Notes: generated from the letters alone by a model not told the origin. A DNA stretch of 64,000 nt from Chinchilla lanigera (GCF_000276665.1 NW_004955463.1:13247337-13311336); one strand, 5' to 3'; positions 33,721 through 46,239 are shown, counted from the first letter of the stretch. Made by a program: numbers and translations.

Positions 33721-34364
33721 TAGCCATCACCCATCCAAACCCCCAATTACCAGTGAGGAGATTGGAACGGGGGGGAAATGGAATCAATAGAGGCCACAGG
33801 AAACAGCATTTGACTTCATGGTAAAGAGTATGGTCAGGGCCATAAGCTGGTCAGAGAGAACAAAGTGGTCAGGAACATGTTCTTGGAGAAAATAAAACTT
33901 CATCTCAGCCTTAAGTATGTGAAGAACTAGGTGCAGAAGGAAGTAGGCCAACTTGAGTTCAACGTGCTTATGGGACAGACGGGCCAGTGGGGCGGGTGGA
34001 GGAGAGGGAAAGCACCAGGGCTGAAAACTTGGTGAAGCCAGATCATGGGTCATAGGCATCAGGAAGAAGGTGAAGGCAAAGCCTTGAGGAGTCACTTGAA
34101 GGTCAAGATTTTGGTGCCTGTCAACCAATGAAGCGTTGGTCCTATAATTCCTTAAGCCCTAGAACATTTCCTCCACACCCATATCTACCACACCTAAACT
34201 TACCCCACAGCAGCTTGGAAGGACACAGAGGTCTCTGCAGGTGCCCCGCTTCTAGTATGGATGCAGAGTTCCTATGGGACAGCACATTCTGGTCACGCTG
34301 AATGACCCTTTTAGCGCCCTTTTAGCCCCCCGCATTCCTGCAGCCACCACCCCAGTGAGCTCTG
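33721..34364. other. Unassigned interval
   Basis: No exon or named repeat. The stretch 33830-34100 may be an old repeat but I cannot place it. Confidence 0.3.
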
Positions 34365-34399
34365 CAGCCCCCAGCCCCCAGCCCCCAGCCCCCAGCCCC
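34365..34399 (+). repeat. Five-copy 7-bp tandem repeat (CAGCCCC)
   Basis: Five exact CAGCCCC units. On the minus strand it reads GGGGCTG five times, giving five G4 runs with 3-base loops, a strong G-quadruplex candidate. Confidence 0.95.
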
Positions 34400-35389
34400 T
34401 CGTATGTGGCATTCAGGAGATGCCAGGCAAGGACAGGATTGGCTAAGCTGAAAAGGCAAAGGGAAGAGAGACAGGCAGGCTATCTGGGGTCCGTAGGGGT
34501 TCACGCAGGAGACTGGGAAATTGGAGAGGAAAGCCCTCTCCCCAAGACGTCAGAGAAGTGCCAAGAATATGGGCTCGAAGAGCACCTGTTTCCCAGCCCT
34601 TAGGCAGCTGAAGAGCATGAGTGCTGCAGAAGGGACCTCTGTGTCCCTGGCCTCCTGCTACAGTCCTGAACTCGAACACCTCCGCTAACCTTTGCTCCTG
34701 TTTACCTTGTGACTCACTTTACCCATTCCAGCCTAAAACAAGAACGTACCTGCCCTCTTCCTTCTTAGGCAGACTGGGATGAGGACAAATCAGAATCTAC
34801 AGGCCCACAGTTTCAGGGTAAGGGTGTGGCAGTTGTTCAAACTAATGCTAATAATGACCACAATAATGTCATTGTCCCGCTGCTTCTGAAAACAAAGTCT
34901 GCCTGCCCTCATGAACAGCCCTTTGTTCCCCTAGCAGCTCCCATGTGAAGGAGAAACCCATCCTCCTCAGTTCCATCCCCAGCCTGGCCTTGTATCTTCC
35001 TCCCCTAAGGAAACACCCCATTATCCCAAACTGTAAGACCTGCGGCCCTCACACCCCCAAACTCACCCTGACTTACTTCCCACAGGAAAGGAAGCCCAGC
35101 CCCACCCACCTGCTTTACGCACTTAAGGCACCAATAACAGTGCTTGCTCACCCAACAGGCGGCCTCACCGGGTCCTCTCTCCACCAGGCCTGCTTTCGTG
35201 CTCTTCCACTCACCTCCCAGTTTGCACAACTGCCTGGAGCTGCTCCCTCCCCTCTTCTTTCACTGTCTCTCTTTGTTCCTACCCCAGCCTCTATTTTCAC
35301 CTCCCTCTTCTGCTGTTTGAGGTTAAGAAGCATACTCTGGTATCCCATAGGTTATTTGGCAAGGGTGGATGACAAAAACAAAATGTAAT
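34400..35389. other. Unassigned interval
   Basis: GC-moderate; the open frame 34945-35388 (plus) has no recognisable pattern. No repeat named. Confidence 0.3.
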
Positions 35390-36250
35390 TCAAATTAAAG
35401 TCACCCTCCAGCTGAAATGAGAGTTAAATGAATGGCGAGACTGCCGATCAACCTTGCTGGCAATTGGCCCTCTTATATTAATCTTTCTTGGTATGATTTA
35501 GGATCCACCTGGGCCCTCAGAGAGGATTCTCCCATCATTTCCTTCCCATCTCTCTGGATCAGGCTGCTGGGCTTGGCGCAGTTGACAAATTCCCCAAGTA
35601 ATCCCTCAAAAGATTGGAGAAATGCTCCGAACGCTCCATTAAATTTATTTTCCATGCTTTAAGAGACCCAAAACTATGTCCAATAAATAAGTGTTCCCTG
35701 TGATTTACTGAAATGTTCCTCTGATTTAAAGTTATAGGGGGAAAAATATGGAGCCCCTGGGAGCCCAGGACCAGCCTTGCAAGTGAGACCAGATGTGAGA
35801 TTTCTGCCCGAGGAGGGAAGAAGAAGGGAAAAAAAACAGCCCAACTGGTGGAGGTTTGAAAGTGACAATGTCTGAACCCCGGTTCTCGGCTTTAACATAA
35901 AAGGTCCCCAGTTGAGCATTCTTTCTCACAAAATTTATTGTGGTTGTAGTTAGAGGGGGAACCATCAAAAGAGTAATTCTGGCCCTTGTTTTGCAGAGCT
36001 CTTTTGATAAATATGATACTTAGAAATATGCCTCCCACTAGACAGAAAAGCCATATAGTTAAAATGAAGTAATCTGTCAGTAAACTCACTAGAATCAAAG
36101 CCAAAATGAAACCTGTAAAAGGAGAAGGGAGAAAAAAACTCCACTCAGAAATGCTTGAGTCAAGCAGGAGAGAAGGTGGAGATTAAGAATTGTCCTTTAT
36201 TCAGATATTTTTGTCTGCAGAGTTAAAAGTAGAGATTTATTTTTAAAGGG
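35390..36250. promoter_or_regulatory. Long repeat-free candidate regulatory block
   Basis: About 860 bases with no SINE, LTR or microsatellite and many factor-like sites: CAAATTAAAGTCACC, TATATTAATCTTTC, GTAATCCCTCAAAAGATTGG, CATTAAATTTATTTTCC, AATTTATTGTGGTTGTAGTT (RUNX-type), CATCAAAAGAG and GAATCAAAGCC (TCF/LEF-type). Frames in it are short. Best read as an enhancer or enhancer cluster; not tested. Confidence 0.35.
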
Positions 36251-37394
36251 GGCTATTTATGTTCCAATCTCCAGCAGATGGGTCTGTGTTCCTGCCTCTC
36301 TCGTGCAGCCGAGGCTCAGCAAAAACAGCTTCTCTCTGCAGCTGAAACTTACCCAAAAGAAGGAAGAATAAAAACTTTTGGAAGCAAATGTAACCTTTGG
36401 AGCTGCTTGGTAAATATTGCATCTGTTTACTACAGAGGCCCAGATGTGCCAAAACAAAACAAACAAACAAACAAACATGGGGTGGGTGTAGCAGATGTGA
36501 AGATTAAACATGTACATATATGCGTAACAGTGGGACGTGTCCTCATCGATGGGCTATCCAAATAGTCCTCTTTGGAGCCTACTGCCCTAAGAGTCCCCTC
36601 CACTTGAACATCACCTGTTCAGAAAATGCCCTGTTTGTGCTTGGTGATAGAGCATATTTGGAGTAGCTGCCTTAGAGAAACTATCAGGTAACCATCGGTG
36701 TGTCTTACCCTTCTTTATTCCGTACCTGCCCCCAAAAGAACCAAACTCCATGGTTAGGTGAGCAACTAGGCAAGCCCCTCTGACAGTGCAGGATTCCAAG
36801 CCTTCAAGAATGTGCTGGCCATCCCAGCATAAACCTCTCCTACTCCCTGGCCTCCTTTGGCTATGGGTCTCCCAGGGACTTCCCCATGCCTGTCCCCTGA
36901 ACGATGCATTGGAGGGTGGGAACCCCCATCACTGCCATCCCAGATCGAAGGCAAGAAAACCTACTTGCTCTTCATCCTGCAGAGTCACATTCTCTCCTTA
37001 GAGAGAAAACCAACCCCTTGGTGCATCTACGGGCTGGGGCAGATCACAACAGTCATATTCTCCCTCTCCCTGCTCCGCTATTTATTCTATAGGGAAATGT
37101 GCCTAAAATAACCCCAGGAAGAGAGAAGACAAAGGACATCTCTTGTGAAAGGGCCTTCAACATCAGGTGACCCCAGAGTTGACTCTGGTTCTGTCATCAG
37201 ACATCTGTGTGCCCAGACAGCAGCGGCTTCAGGACCTGAAGTTTCTTCATCTCTGTGGTGAAGGTCAAGCTGAATGACCTCCTCGTCCTTGACTCCCAGA
37301 GGCAGCTCCCTTCCTGAGGCCCCAGCATCTCCATCCCTCTGCCGCCCCCTACACTGGTCTGGACAGAGCTGGAGGGTGTGGAGTTTGAGCGGCA
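36251..37394. other. Unassigned interval
   Basis: A short (CAAA)n run at about 36453-36476; otherwise no repeat. Part may belong to the preceding block. No exon recognised. Confidence 0.3.
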
Positions 37395-37525
37395 CCTGTG
37401 TTTACACTGTACAATCTGCAGTTTACTGTAATAAAATCATTTAATACAGTCATAATTTTTTGGCAAGGGGTTGTGTTTATGGTGAGCAAAACAGAGAAGG
37501 AATGATTGACTACGACTGATTAAAA
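37395..37525. promoter_or_regulatory. Candidate FOX/HOX-motif element
   Basis: Contains GTGTTTACACTG and TTGTGTTTATGG (FOX), CATTTAATACAGTCATAATT (homeobox), GAATGATTGACTACG (PBX-HOX-like TGATTGAC) and CTGATTAAAACGATAAATC within 130 bases. Repeat-free. Inference from motifs. Confidence 0.33.
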
Positions 37526-37808
37526 CGATAAATCAAAAACAAAGGAGGGAGGACATCAAGCACACAAAGCCACAGGCAACGCCAACTCCAGTCTCAAGTT
37601 CTGTGCCTTTCTTTATGGGAACAGCTTGGTCTGATGATGTGCCAGCCCTGGAGGGGGGGCCCGGTGCTTCAGGCACAGGAGTGACAGCTAATCTCAATGG
37701 GATCATCCTCCAAGGGCAGAGAAATAAGGAAATGGCTGGAGAACTGTCTCCTCGGGCCTCCATCTTCAAAAGGGATTTAGAAGGAAATCTTGGGAATAAG
37801 CCTTCAGA

Positions 37809-37809
<1 letters not shown>

Positions 37810-37842
<33 letters not shown>
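37810..37842 (+). repeat. (TG)n microsatellite
   Basis: Uninterrupted GT tract of about 33 bases. Confidence 0.96.
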
Positions 37843-37844
<2 letters not shown>

Positions 37845-38054
37845 TTGCATGTACATGCATGTGCATCTGTATAGAATAATTTGAGCATGACCTAGAGGCA
37901 CTACCCAGAATCAGAACTATTCCTGTAACAGTGTATCTGAAACTCCATATTGCAAGTATTATCTAAGGCGGGAAACCTACAGACCTAGAAAACATTTGTC
38001 CTTCAACAACTGAGCATTTGCTACATGTACAGACTGTGCCTGAGCAGAAAGGTT

Positions 38055-38170
38055 ATGAAGGATTGTTCATTCAACAAATAGTGTCTACTCTGGTCCAAGC
38101 ACTATCTTCGGGAGAATCATTGAAAAGAGAATCCCTAACGCCATGGAACTTATATTCTTGTGGCACTTAC
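38055..38170 (-). repeat. L2 3' end, antisense
   Basis: TTCATTCAACAAATAGTGTC, CCAAGCACTATCTTCGGGAG and CCATGGAACTTATATTCTTG give the antisense L2 end. Confidence 0.65.
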
Positions 38171-38779
38171 AGCCTAATAAATTAAGCACCGCATTCTCCC
38201 CCAGAACAGAAGCCCACAGTGTAATAAGTCCTGTAGGTCCTGAAGGGAGCACAGGAAGACACACTGTAATAACCTACAAACCACCCACTGTGCCACTAGG
38301 GTTCATATTCCTGCTATAAGATACCCCATCTGGGAACAGCTCCTTCAGGTTCTGGCCGGTCTCCTTTCCAAGGAAACCACAGCTCACTGCTCCCCCTGGT
38401 CTTGAAGTTACTTCTGACAACCATCCTCTCCCTCCTCTACTACCCACTCTAGAGTCCCCTCACCTGCTGCTAGACCTTTTTAGTGGCCTAGGTAGCTTTC
38501 TAGGTGAGCTGGTCCAGATCCTCATCTTTGACCCGGTTACCATGCCTTTCCCAGGATGTGGCTGTTGTTCTTGTCCATTTACCAGCAAAACTGGACAGGG
38601 GAATATGAGACACCTCAGGGACAGCTGTGTTCTTCCTTGTCCCCTATTGTGTGTCTGCAGCCTTACATCTCCTGATGATCAGGGCCTGACAGATTGGTGA
38701 CTTCTGTTCTACTTTTCTCATCTCTTGGCATAAGGAACCTGAAGTGACCAGAAAGCAGCCATAGCTAAAGCTAAATCAG
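38171..38779. other. Unassigned interval
   Basis: No exon or named repeat. It might hold the missing LTR of the adjoining ERVL remnant, but I could not recognise one. Confidence 0.3.
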
Positions 38780-41700
38780 GTATTTATTTTGTTTCCTGGT
38801 GGAAGCATTTCCCTCTAATAATCAACATTTAGCCTTATATAACTGTTAGCCACACATGTGGTAAAGAAGAAGAAAGTCCCAGTTGGACCACAGGGAGTGA
38901 CAGCAGGCAGGGTGACTTCCACTGCATGTTGGCTCCTCATCAGATACATTCTACCTACTGGAGGTGTGTGTCACATAATCATTAATTCAGGATGCATGCT
39001 GCATCCTAGGACCTATGCTCTGTCTTCACAAATAAGAGCTCTACTAGTACCTCAGCTATGCCTACAAAGAAGATGGTTCCATCTCTGGCCAGCTAACACC
39101 TTCCAAGTAGCATGCTATATGATAGGGACAGCATAGTCTCATATCCACTGCTCCTATCCTTCACTACAAAGTGGGTTCTTTGCCCCTGTACAAGTTTGCA
39201 TGGGATACCACATTGGTGAGTCAGACTCTACTATGTTTAGTGCTTATGTTGGGTGAGATCTTGAGGGCAAATGGTCAAATTCATGCCCATAATATGTATC
39301 TGTGCCAGATAAAATGAATCACTGCCTCTTTCAGAGTAGAAGAGAACAAATACAATCTAGCTGCCACCAAATGCCTGGGTACTTCCTGAAAACATGGGGT
39401 GCCTCATGTTGGAACTCTTTGTTGTCATTGTGCAAAATGACAATGCATGCTGGTGGGCCTGCTCCTGCTAACACAGGAGCAGGGTCATCATGCTATCATG
39501 AGGAGGGAACTGGTAAGAAAGGATCAGTGACTGAGTCCTTCTGCCAATATGGTGAAGAGCTTCTCCCATGGTGGAGTCTGACTGGGCCTTAACAGGCAAT
39601 GCCATGACCACAGTGCATGCCCAGCCCCACAGGTCTAGCTACACATCTCTTCCCCAGTGCTGCTGGCTCCTCATCTTCCCTCCTTCCACAACCATGATCA
39701 ATCTGCCAAGCAATTCACCCTCGTCCAGGAGTCATAATAATCTTGTTCTCTTTCCACACAGAGCAGGTCACAAGGCATCCTGCCCAAAGCTCCATGTCTT
39801 ACTATCTTCAGGCCATCTCCTGAAGGGCACTGTAGCTCCACAGACACCAGTTTATGGCTCACACCCACCTACCAAGTTTGCTTATTTTGGAACCAGGCTC
39901 AGCTTCTTCCATCTGTCAACCATAGACGAGCCCTGCCACCCTCTGCGGCCATAGGTGTGAGCAGAGGAAGGGTCATGTGCACACTAACAGTGGATGACAC
40001 AGGAGTCTGAGCCACCTGCCAAGCAGCTTATTTGTGTCCTCTGGCACTTTGTGTGCCCACACACAGCTGTCCCTTTCCAATTTTACTTTAGATTGCTTGT
40101 GGGTTTATCCAACCTTTGACTTGGTGTGTCTAACAGAACTCAAACTCTTGATGACCAGGCTCTCTCTCTACCAGAGCCCAGTAACATACCAAGAGCTGTT
40201 TTAATTGGTGAAAAGGGCATGGTCTTTCTCTGGACCACTAGGGGTCGGTTCTGCAAATGCCCTATTAGGAGAATGGCAAATTTCCCCAAAAAAGAACCTC
40301 TAATATTCTGATGTCTGTGTGCTCCTATGCCCCAAGAAGCTGGGGCTCTTGTGCCTTGGACTTCATGCATAACCATTTCCTACCCCGGGCTCCACTCAAA
40401 CCTGAAGGTCATCCAGATCAGTAGATAAATGGATCAGAGCTCTGTTCCCAGATGCGAAACATACTGCCTCAAGAGCCCAAAGATATCTACCAGGTCTTAT
40501 TTCTCAGTGGTGGAGAATGAGAGAATGAAATAGTTTATCCTTTAGTTTGAAAAGGATGTGTTAGCATGTCCCACACCTCCAGGCCCCTGATAATTTCACT
40601 GATATGATGAGCTCCCAGATATTTTTAGAGTTTCTTTCCCACTGTCTATTGTCCATATGTCTTACCAATTTCTCCCATATACTTAACACTTTCTCTTAAT
40701 CCCCAGTATGATTATCAGAAGGCATCAACACAAGTACCAATATGATATTCTGTGAAATGTCCAGATGGCTCAGGTCATTATACTAGAGAGCAGAAGAGCT
40801 CATACAGCCCCAGGCTAAGTCATCAGTGTACATTGTGGCCCATCTCCTATAAATATGAGGCACTTTGATCCTCCTTCTCGATAGGTACAGGGGAAAATGC
40901 ATTTGCCAATCAATGGTCAAATTCATGACTCTGGTGGTAGGGATATAGTCCTCACTGCTGTGGTAAATAGGGTGGCCTGGGGCATGCTGGGACAATCTCC
41001 TTCCCTGGACTCTTAGGGGATAATCAGTGGAGAGTTTTCCAGCTTTAGACCCACTCTATATGGAGCCACTCAATGGTAGATCCACTCTAGTATATCCACT
41101 TCTGTAAGCATTTGATCCATTCTCTCACTACCTTCATGACCTTCTATGTCACTTACCACAGGACTTTATGTCTATAAACTTCCAAGAATCACTCTAGCAG
41201 TATAGTATGCTAGCTCAGTCTTCCAGGGTCTTAGTCATGTGGTTAAATCCTGAATAATAAAAAGAACCATGTAAAAAACCACTCTCATCCCTTCATGTTT
41301 TATAACCTTTGAACAAGAAGCCTCAGAATGCAGCCCTCCACATACTCCTCAGCTCCTGAGATGCACGTTGGCTAGTCTTACAATTCCTTTGGGATTGAGT
41401 CCCTTTCCTTCTTAGCAGGCCTAGAACTTTTATGGCTAGGTTATACTGTGACTTACCCCTATTTACTAGGCTGATGGCCAGGAAGGAAAGTACAGCTAAA
41501 TCCTAAGGGGGACACACACTGCCTTGTAAGGCAGAGACATGGTCTTCAACCAAGTGGGAGTATTGGCATTTAACAAGAAGGAGTGGGCTGCATCTGCAGA
41601 CCCAGGTGGCTCACAGAAACCTGCAGATCCCATATTTTTTTAGTGTATCAACCCAAATGTCCCCTCTCCAAGTCTCAGAGCCCATTTGTTAATTAGGGCC

Positions 41701-42620
41701 CTGTTTTTGCTATTGGAGTCTGGCTGAGATTGAGAATTCAGCTTTCCCTGGAGCTCTGCTATCCATATACTAAAGTCATGGGCCTAATCCTCACCTCTTT
41801 CTGCTCTCTAACCTTAGGCACTAGGGTTCTCTTCTTACGCTTCTAAGGAGCTCCTTAATGTGGTAAATTATCCTTAGCCTTTCATTTTTCTCTCTCTAAT
41901 TCATCAACTGTGCTTCCTTAGTCCTTCTAATACTACTGTCGTCTACAGCCATACCACCCTGAACGTTCCTGATCTCGTCTAATTCTACTGTTCCCAAACT
42001 CTTCAAACACCCGAGATATTGTACCTGCATTCCTCATCACCAGCAGTGGTTTTAACAACTGAATGGAGACTGCATGCCAGGTTCTGTTGGTACTTCACCT
42101 ACCACAAGGGACAAGGCCTGCGCTGCATCTTGGCTGGGGCTGACCCAGCACCCAGAGCCTATTTTAACATTTATTTCCTGGCACCTCCTCCCATACCCAG
42201 GGTTGCAGCACAGGTGTAACAGGGGTCATGGCCAATCCCAGAGAGAGTTCTGGAGTTAGGATGACTGTCAGAGATGCCCACTTGAGACCAAATCCTTAGC
42301 ACAATTCTGGTCATTGCATAGAGGCTGCACCAGGGAGGGGACCAATCTTGGGAGAGGCAGCTCTGTTTCACGGCAAGTGGTGCCCTTATTCTGGCTTGGT
42401 CCTATTAGCAACAACACTTCCAGCAGCTGAAGGAATGAGGGTCTTTGTCTCCAGAGAGACATGGGTCCTACACAATATTCCACTATCCTCTCCAAACCAG
42501 AGAGATGAATAAGGTTTATGAAACCTCCACAGAAGACTTTTGGCCTGTGTCACCAAACAATAGCATATGACAGACTTGACAAAGATAGTTATGCTCACAG
42601 ACTATCTTAATTCATGTGGG
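38780..42620 (-). mobile_element. Decayed ERVL-class endogenous retrovirus internal region
   Basis: A long stretch free of SINEs and microsatellites. Read on the minus strand, about 39400 to 38870 shows patches corresponding to the ERVL-type Pol integrase: a double-tryptophan patch near 39353-39371, a central segment at about 39330-39240, and later integrase segments down to about 38900. Stops and frame changes are frequent, so nothing is functional. By position the reverse transcriptase, protease and gag portions should lie between 39.4 and 42.6 kb, but I could not confirm them. No flanking minus-strand LTRs were recognised; the limits are approximate. Confidence 0.6.
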
Positions 42621-42722
42621 CCATCATCACTTCATGGATATGCCAGTCATTGGAAAAAGGGTGGGGGACAGAGGAGTATGTTTCCCTTTCCTCTTTCCAG
42701 GCCACTAAAACATTTTCTAGAA

Positions 42723-43073
42723 TGTTTTGTCCCCCACAAAATTTGTATGTGGAATCCTAATCCCCAGTGTGATGGTATTTGGACATGGGATGTTTGGGAT
42801 ATGATCACATCAGGAGAGTGCAGCCCTCAGAAATGGATTAACACCCTTGCAAGAGACCCAGAACCCTCCTCATACCCTCTTCTAGGTGACAATGCAGCAA
42901 CAAGATGACCAGCAAATCAGGAAGCTGGCCCTTACTTGACATCCATTCTTCCTGTGTCTTGATCTGGGATTCCCCAGCCTCTAAAGATGCTGCGAAATGA
43001 ACGTTTGTTGTTTAAGCTACCTAGCCCATGGTATTTTGGTTTCAGCAGCCTGAAGGGACTAAAATGTATGCAA
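42723..43073 (+). mobile_element. MLT1-like LTR
   Basis: Starts TGTTTTGTCCCCCACAAAAT, then GTGGAATCCTAATCCCCAGT, GTGATGGTATTTGGACATGG, CCCCAGCCTCTAAAGATG, GTTGTTTAAGCTACCTAGCC and AGCCTGAAGGGACTAAAA. A near full-length MLT1-type LTR, opposite in orientation to the adjacent ERVL internal region and so a separate insertion. Confidence 0.85.
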
Positions 43074-43271
43074 AGCACATTTGTCCACGGAAATGACCTA
43101 TATCACTGAAACTCAGTCTCAAACCATCACCTAAACTGGAATGGCCAAATACTGATCTGAAATTTGCAAGGCATTCTTAGACTACATCCTTCTGTCCAAC
43201 TTCCCATCATACAAAAAGCAGACTAGGGAATAAGGACCACTGCTGGAGAGAAGAGCTGTTGAAGAAGCAAG

Positions 43272-43273
<2 letters not shown>

Positions 43274-43310
<37 letters not shown>
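43274..43310 (+). repeat. (AC)n microsatellite
   Basis: Uninterrupted AC tract of about 37 bases. Confidence 0.96.
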
Positions 43311-43312
<2 letters not shown>

Positions 43313-43544
43313 TGCTTGCACTCCTGTGCTTGACTCAACAGCTATGAGAGAAGGGTATCCCTGGAAATTGGAAGATATGATTATATTTGTTCAGTATCAT
43401 TTATGTGACAAGAAATCTACAAGGTCTTTTTAAATACACTGTTTTATGGGCAGCATCTCTTTAGCTGAGATCTCCAATTATCAGGCAGTATTTTCAAAAA
43501 AAAATTAAGTGTACTGCGTAATATATTCTATGGTGACAGAAACC

Positions 43545-43640
43545 TTGATTATTTTCTGTATAGTCCATGATACTGAACATGGTGCTATTGTGTAACAGGA
43601 GCTCAATAAAGATTTGCTGGATAAATGAATAAAATACAAA
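43545..43640 (+). repeat. L2 3' end
   Basis: GGAGCTCAATAAAGATTTGC followed by TGGATAAATGAATAAAA is the L2 3' terminus. Confidence 0.6.
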
Positions 43641-43659
43641 TAATAAGTACACTACTTCA

Positions 43660-43805
43660 GTAACCTTCACAACACTATTAAGAAGGCAGACAAATTGAGG
43701 CAGAGAAAACTAAGGCTCAGAGTGGTTAATGACTTTTCCAAACTAATAAATAAAAGCTTATATTTGACTGTAGGTCTATCTACTCTGAATCCCACACTCT
43801 GTTTT
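43660..43805 (-). repeat. MIR SINE, antisense
   Basis: AACTAAGGCTCAGAGTGGTT, AATGACTTTTCCAAACTAAT and GAATCCCACACTCTG follow the antisense MIR order. Confidence 0.65.
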
Positions 43806-44509
43806 TAAGAAACATTCTCTCCCGAATACACAGACTCTCAGCAAATTACTGCTGCATCATCCTATCCCCTATCTGTGCTCCAGCAAGACCTCAGAGCACC
43901 AGGGATGCACTGATGTCCACAGCAGCCACTGTGGGGTTCTCTCCTTCTTGAAAGGGAGAAATGTTAATTTGTTATCCAATTATCCCTGCAGTGAGAAAAG
44001 GTTGAGTGCTCCACAAAAGCCCAAGGTAGTCTCTACAGTAACAAAGCATAATATCCAAAATTGTCTACTGTCAGAGACCAGAGAGGTCAGGTTCTCAAAC
44101 TTGAAGATTCATCACTTCATGACCTAGAATGATTTTTCACATAACAGAAGAATTTATTTCTTTCAGAAACATAACTTTTTATTAAGTTTCCTGCAATTTC
44201 CACACATACTTTCCTACATACTTACATAGGGGTGATAAATTATAGAGTACTAATGTTTATTTTATAGTAATGACTCTCAGGATTATCCAGCTAAATGGTC
44301 CCTGGCTGCTGCGTTTCTACAGTTCCTATATGAGACTTTTTCTGTCTCTTCCCTTCATGCCAATCACCTCTCCCTGCTGTCCTTGTGATTTGTCCTTAGC
44401 AGCCTTACTCTGCTGTATCTAAATACAATGGGCTCAGAAACAAAACAAACAAACTTGCTGGAATTGGGTCTGTGGGTCCTTTGCTTGAGAAATCTTTAAA
44501 ACTTTAGCA
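43806..44509. other. Unassigned interval
   Basis: AT-rich; no exon or named repeat. A FOX/POU-like ACATACTTACATAGG region at 44210 is not distinctive. Confidence 0.3.
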
Positions 44510-44640
44510 CAGTTTTTTTCATTTGACAATAGTTTATTAAGCACCTACTATTTGCCAGTGTTTGAAGGATAGAGAAGGAAGAAAATGCAAATCCTTTTCT
44601 TCCTGGAGTTTACATTTTATTCAGATCAAGGAAAATTGCA
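44510..44640 (-). repeat. L2 3' end, antisense
   Basis: AATAGTTTATTAAGCACCTA, CTATTTGCCAGTGTTTGAAG and TCTTCCTGGAGTTTACATTT follow the antisense L2 end closely. Confidence 0.75.
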
Positions 44641-44689
44641 TCTTGTCCACCTGCAAGGCGCCTTTTGTCCACTGACCAGCTCCTGTCCT

Positions 44690-44870
44690 CCACAGGGTGG
44701 GGTGGCAGACAGCTGCGTTCCCCACAGGTGATGTCACTGTCCTGTCAGTGGTAAATACACCAGCTCTGTAAGGCCATTAATAACACTGGGCTGAGAGGGA
44801 AGTGTTAATTCCATGATTCCAACACTCCATGGATCCAATAGGCCTTGGCCGGCTGCTCCGGGAGCTTAGC
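44690..44870. promoter_or_regulatory. Candidate conserved non-coding block
   Basis: Repeat-free, with GGTGATGTCACTGTCCTG (CRE-like TGATGTCA), GGCCATTAATAACACTGG, AGTGTTAATTCCATGATTCC and a short CpG-containing GGCCGGCTGCTCCGGG. Inference only. Confidence 0.25.
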
Positions 44871-45049
44871 CACCATCTGTACCTCTGTTTCTATAGGAAA
44901 ATACACCCCAGGTTCCAGACAACTGACTTGCAAATGAACTTTTGAAACAGAACTCACTTATAAGCTTGGGACTGCCTGTACCTCTCTATCTATGCTCCAA
45001 ATGACCAGGGCCTACTTGACCTAAGGTTTAGAAATTGGAATATCTGGGA

Positions 45050-45135
45050 GCTGGCCTGCACCCCATTTGCTTTCATGGATGCCTTGGGCAAGTCACTGAA
45101 TCTCTATGAATTTCAGTTCCAACCCTTATATATTG
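45050..45135 (+). repeat. MIR SINE fragment
   Basis: GATGCCTTGGGCAAGTCACT, GAATCTCTATGAATTTCAGT: sense MIR core. Confidence 0.6.
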
Positions 45136-45239
45136 GATTTTGCTTAATTTTTCTAAGACTTTATTAAGTAGACAGAACTTCTGCTGTTGAAGAAAAAAGT
45201 CTAAAGAGCACTATTTAAAATAATCATTAAGTATTTTCC

Positions 45240-45278
45240 AACAAATGAATAAATAAATGAATAAAATGAATGAATGAG
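45240..45278 (+). repeat. (AATG/AAAT)n simple repeat
   Basis: AAATGAATAAATAAATGAAT and similar tetramers. Confidence 0.85.
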
Positions 45279-46239
45279 GAAACTTCACTTACATTCCCAG
45301 TATACCTTGCATGGTATCCAAAAAGGAAGAACACTTCCTTGAAGCTTGTTTTCTTTTTCACTGTGGCTTCTGACCCAAAATCTAAACATTCAGGAAAAAA
45401 ATAGGATGATTGTCCTCGCTGCTGGGGATCCCAACTGAGAAGCCAGGCTTCTGCAGCACCCAAAAGAAAGAGATGTTTACACCAACCAATCTGGCAAGTT
45501 ATTAGGCTGGGAATGGGTGGAAATGGCTGGGCAGGGTGCAATTGTTTGGTAAAACAGAAAGAAAATTTGGTACTTAAGGAGAAAAAAAATAAAACCAAAA
45601 ACCTAGCTTCACACATAATCACTCTCTTCCTGCCCAGGCCCACGGTTTTAGTCTAGAACTGTACAAAATAATGCCTTCCCATGGCTCTCACAGAGGCAGC
45701 CCTGTGGGGAGAAAGCTATTCTGTGTATTTCTACACCAAGTTCCTGGGAACCCCCTGCCCTGGATCTCAGGGTCACTCTCTGTCCAGAATGGCATTTTTC
45801 CCACCTCCCCCGATTTCAGGCACCCATTCCTCACTCTGCCAAGAAAGATGGCTTCAGGGGAAGGCAGGCATGCCAAGGTCTTGCTCTGCATGGACAACTT
45901 TAATGGGAAACTCAAAGAAGAAAGTCCAGAAGAGCTGGGGAGCTGTCACCACCTGCACAGGGAGGGAAGATTGATGTCTAGGACCAGGATGTGAACATAC
46001 CCATGAATTATCCTTCAGTGCCAACATAAACTGGAGGGGGAAAGCATGTGTCAAGAAGGCCGAGCCTGGGTTTGGCTGCAATCCTCATGGCACCTGGGGA
46101 AGGCGGCCCTCCCTGAAATTCTCGTAACTCACAAAACTAGCTGATCAATGACTCTCTGACTTCCCTGCATAATACTCAACTCACGTGGGGTTGAGTATTT
46201 CTTATACCTGGGATCTTGCTTTACTTGACTCCTTTATCT
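45279..46239. other. Unassigned interval
   Basis: No repeat or exon recognised; overlapping open frames at 45671-45994 are unrecognisable in any frame. Confidence 0.3.
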
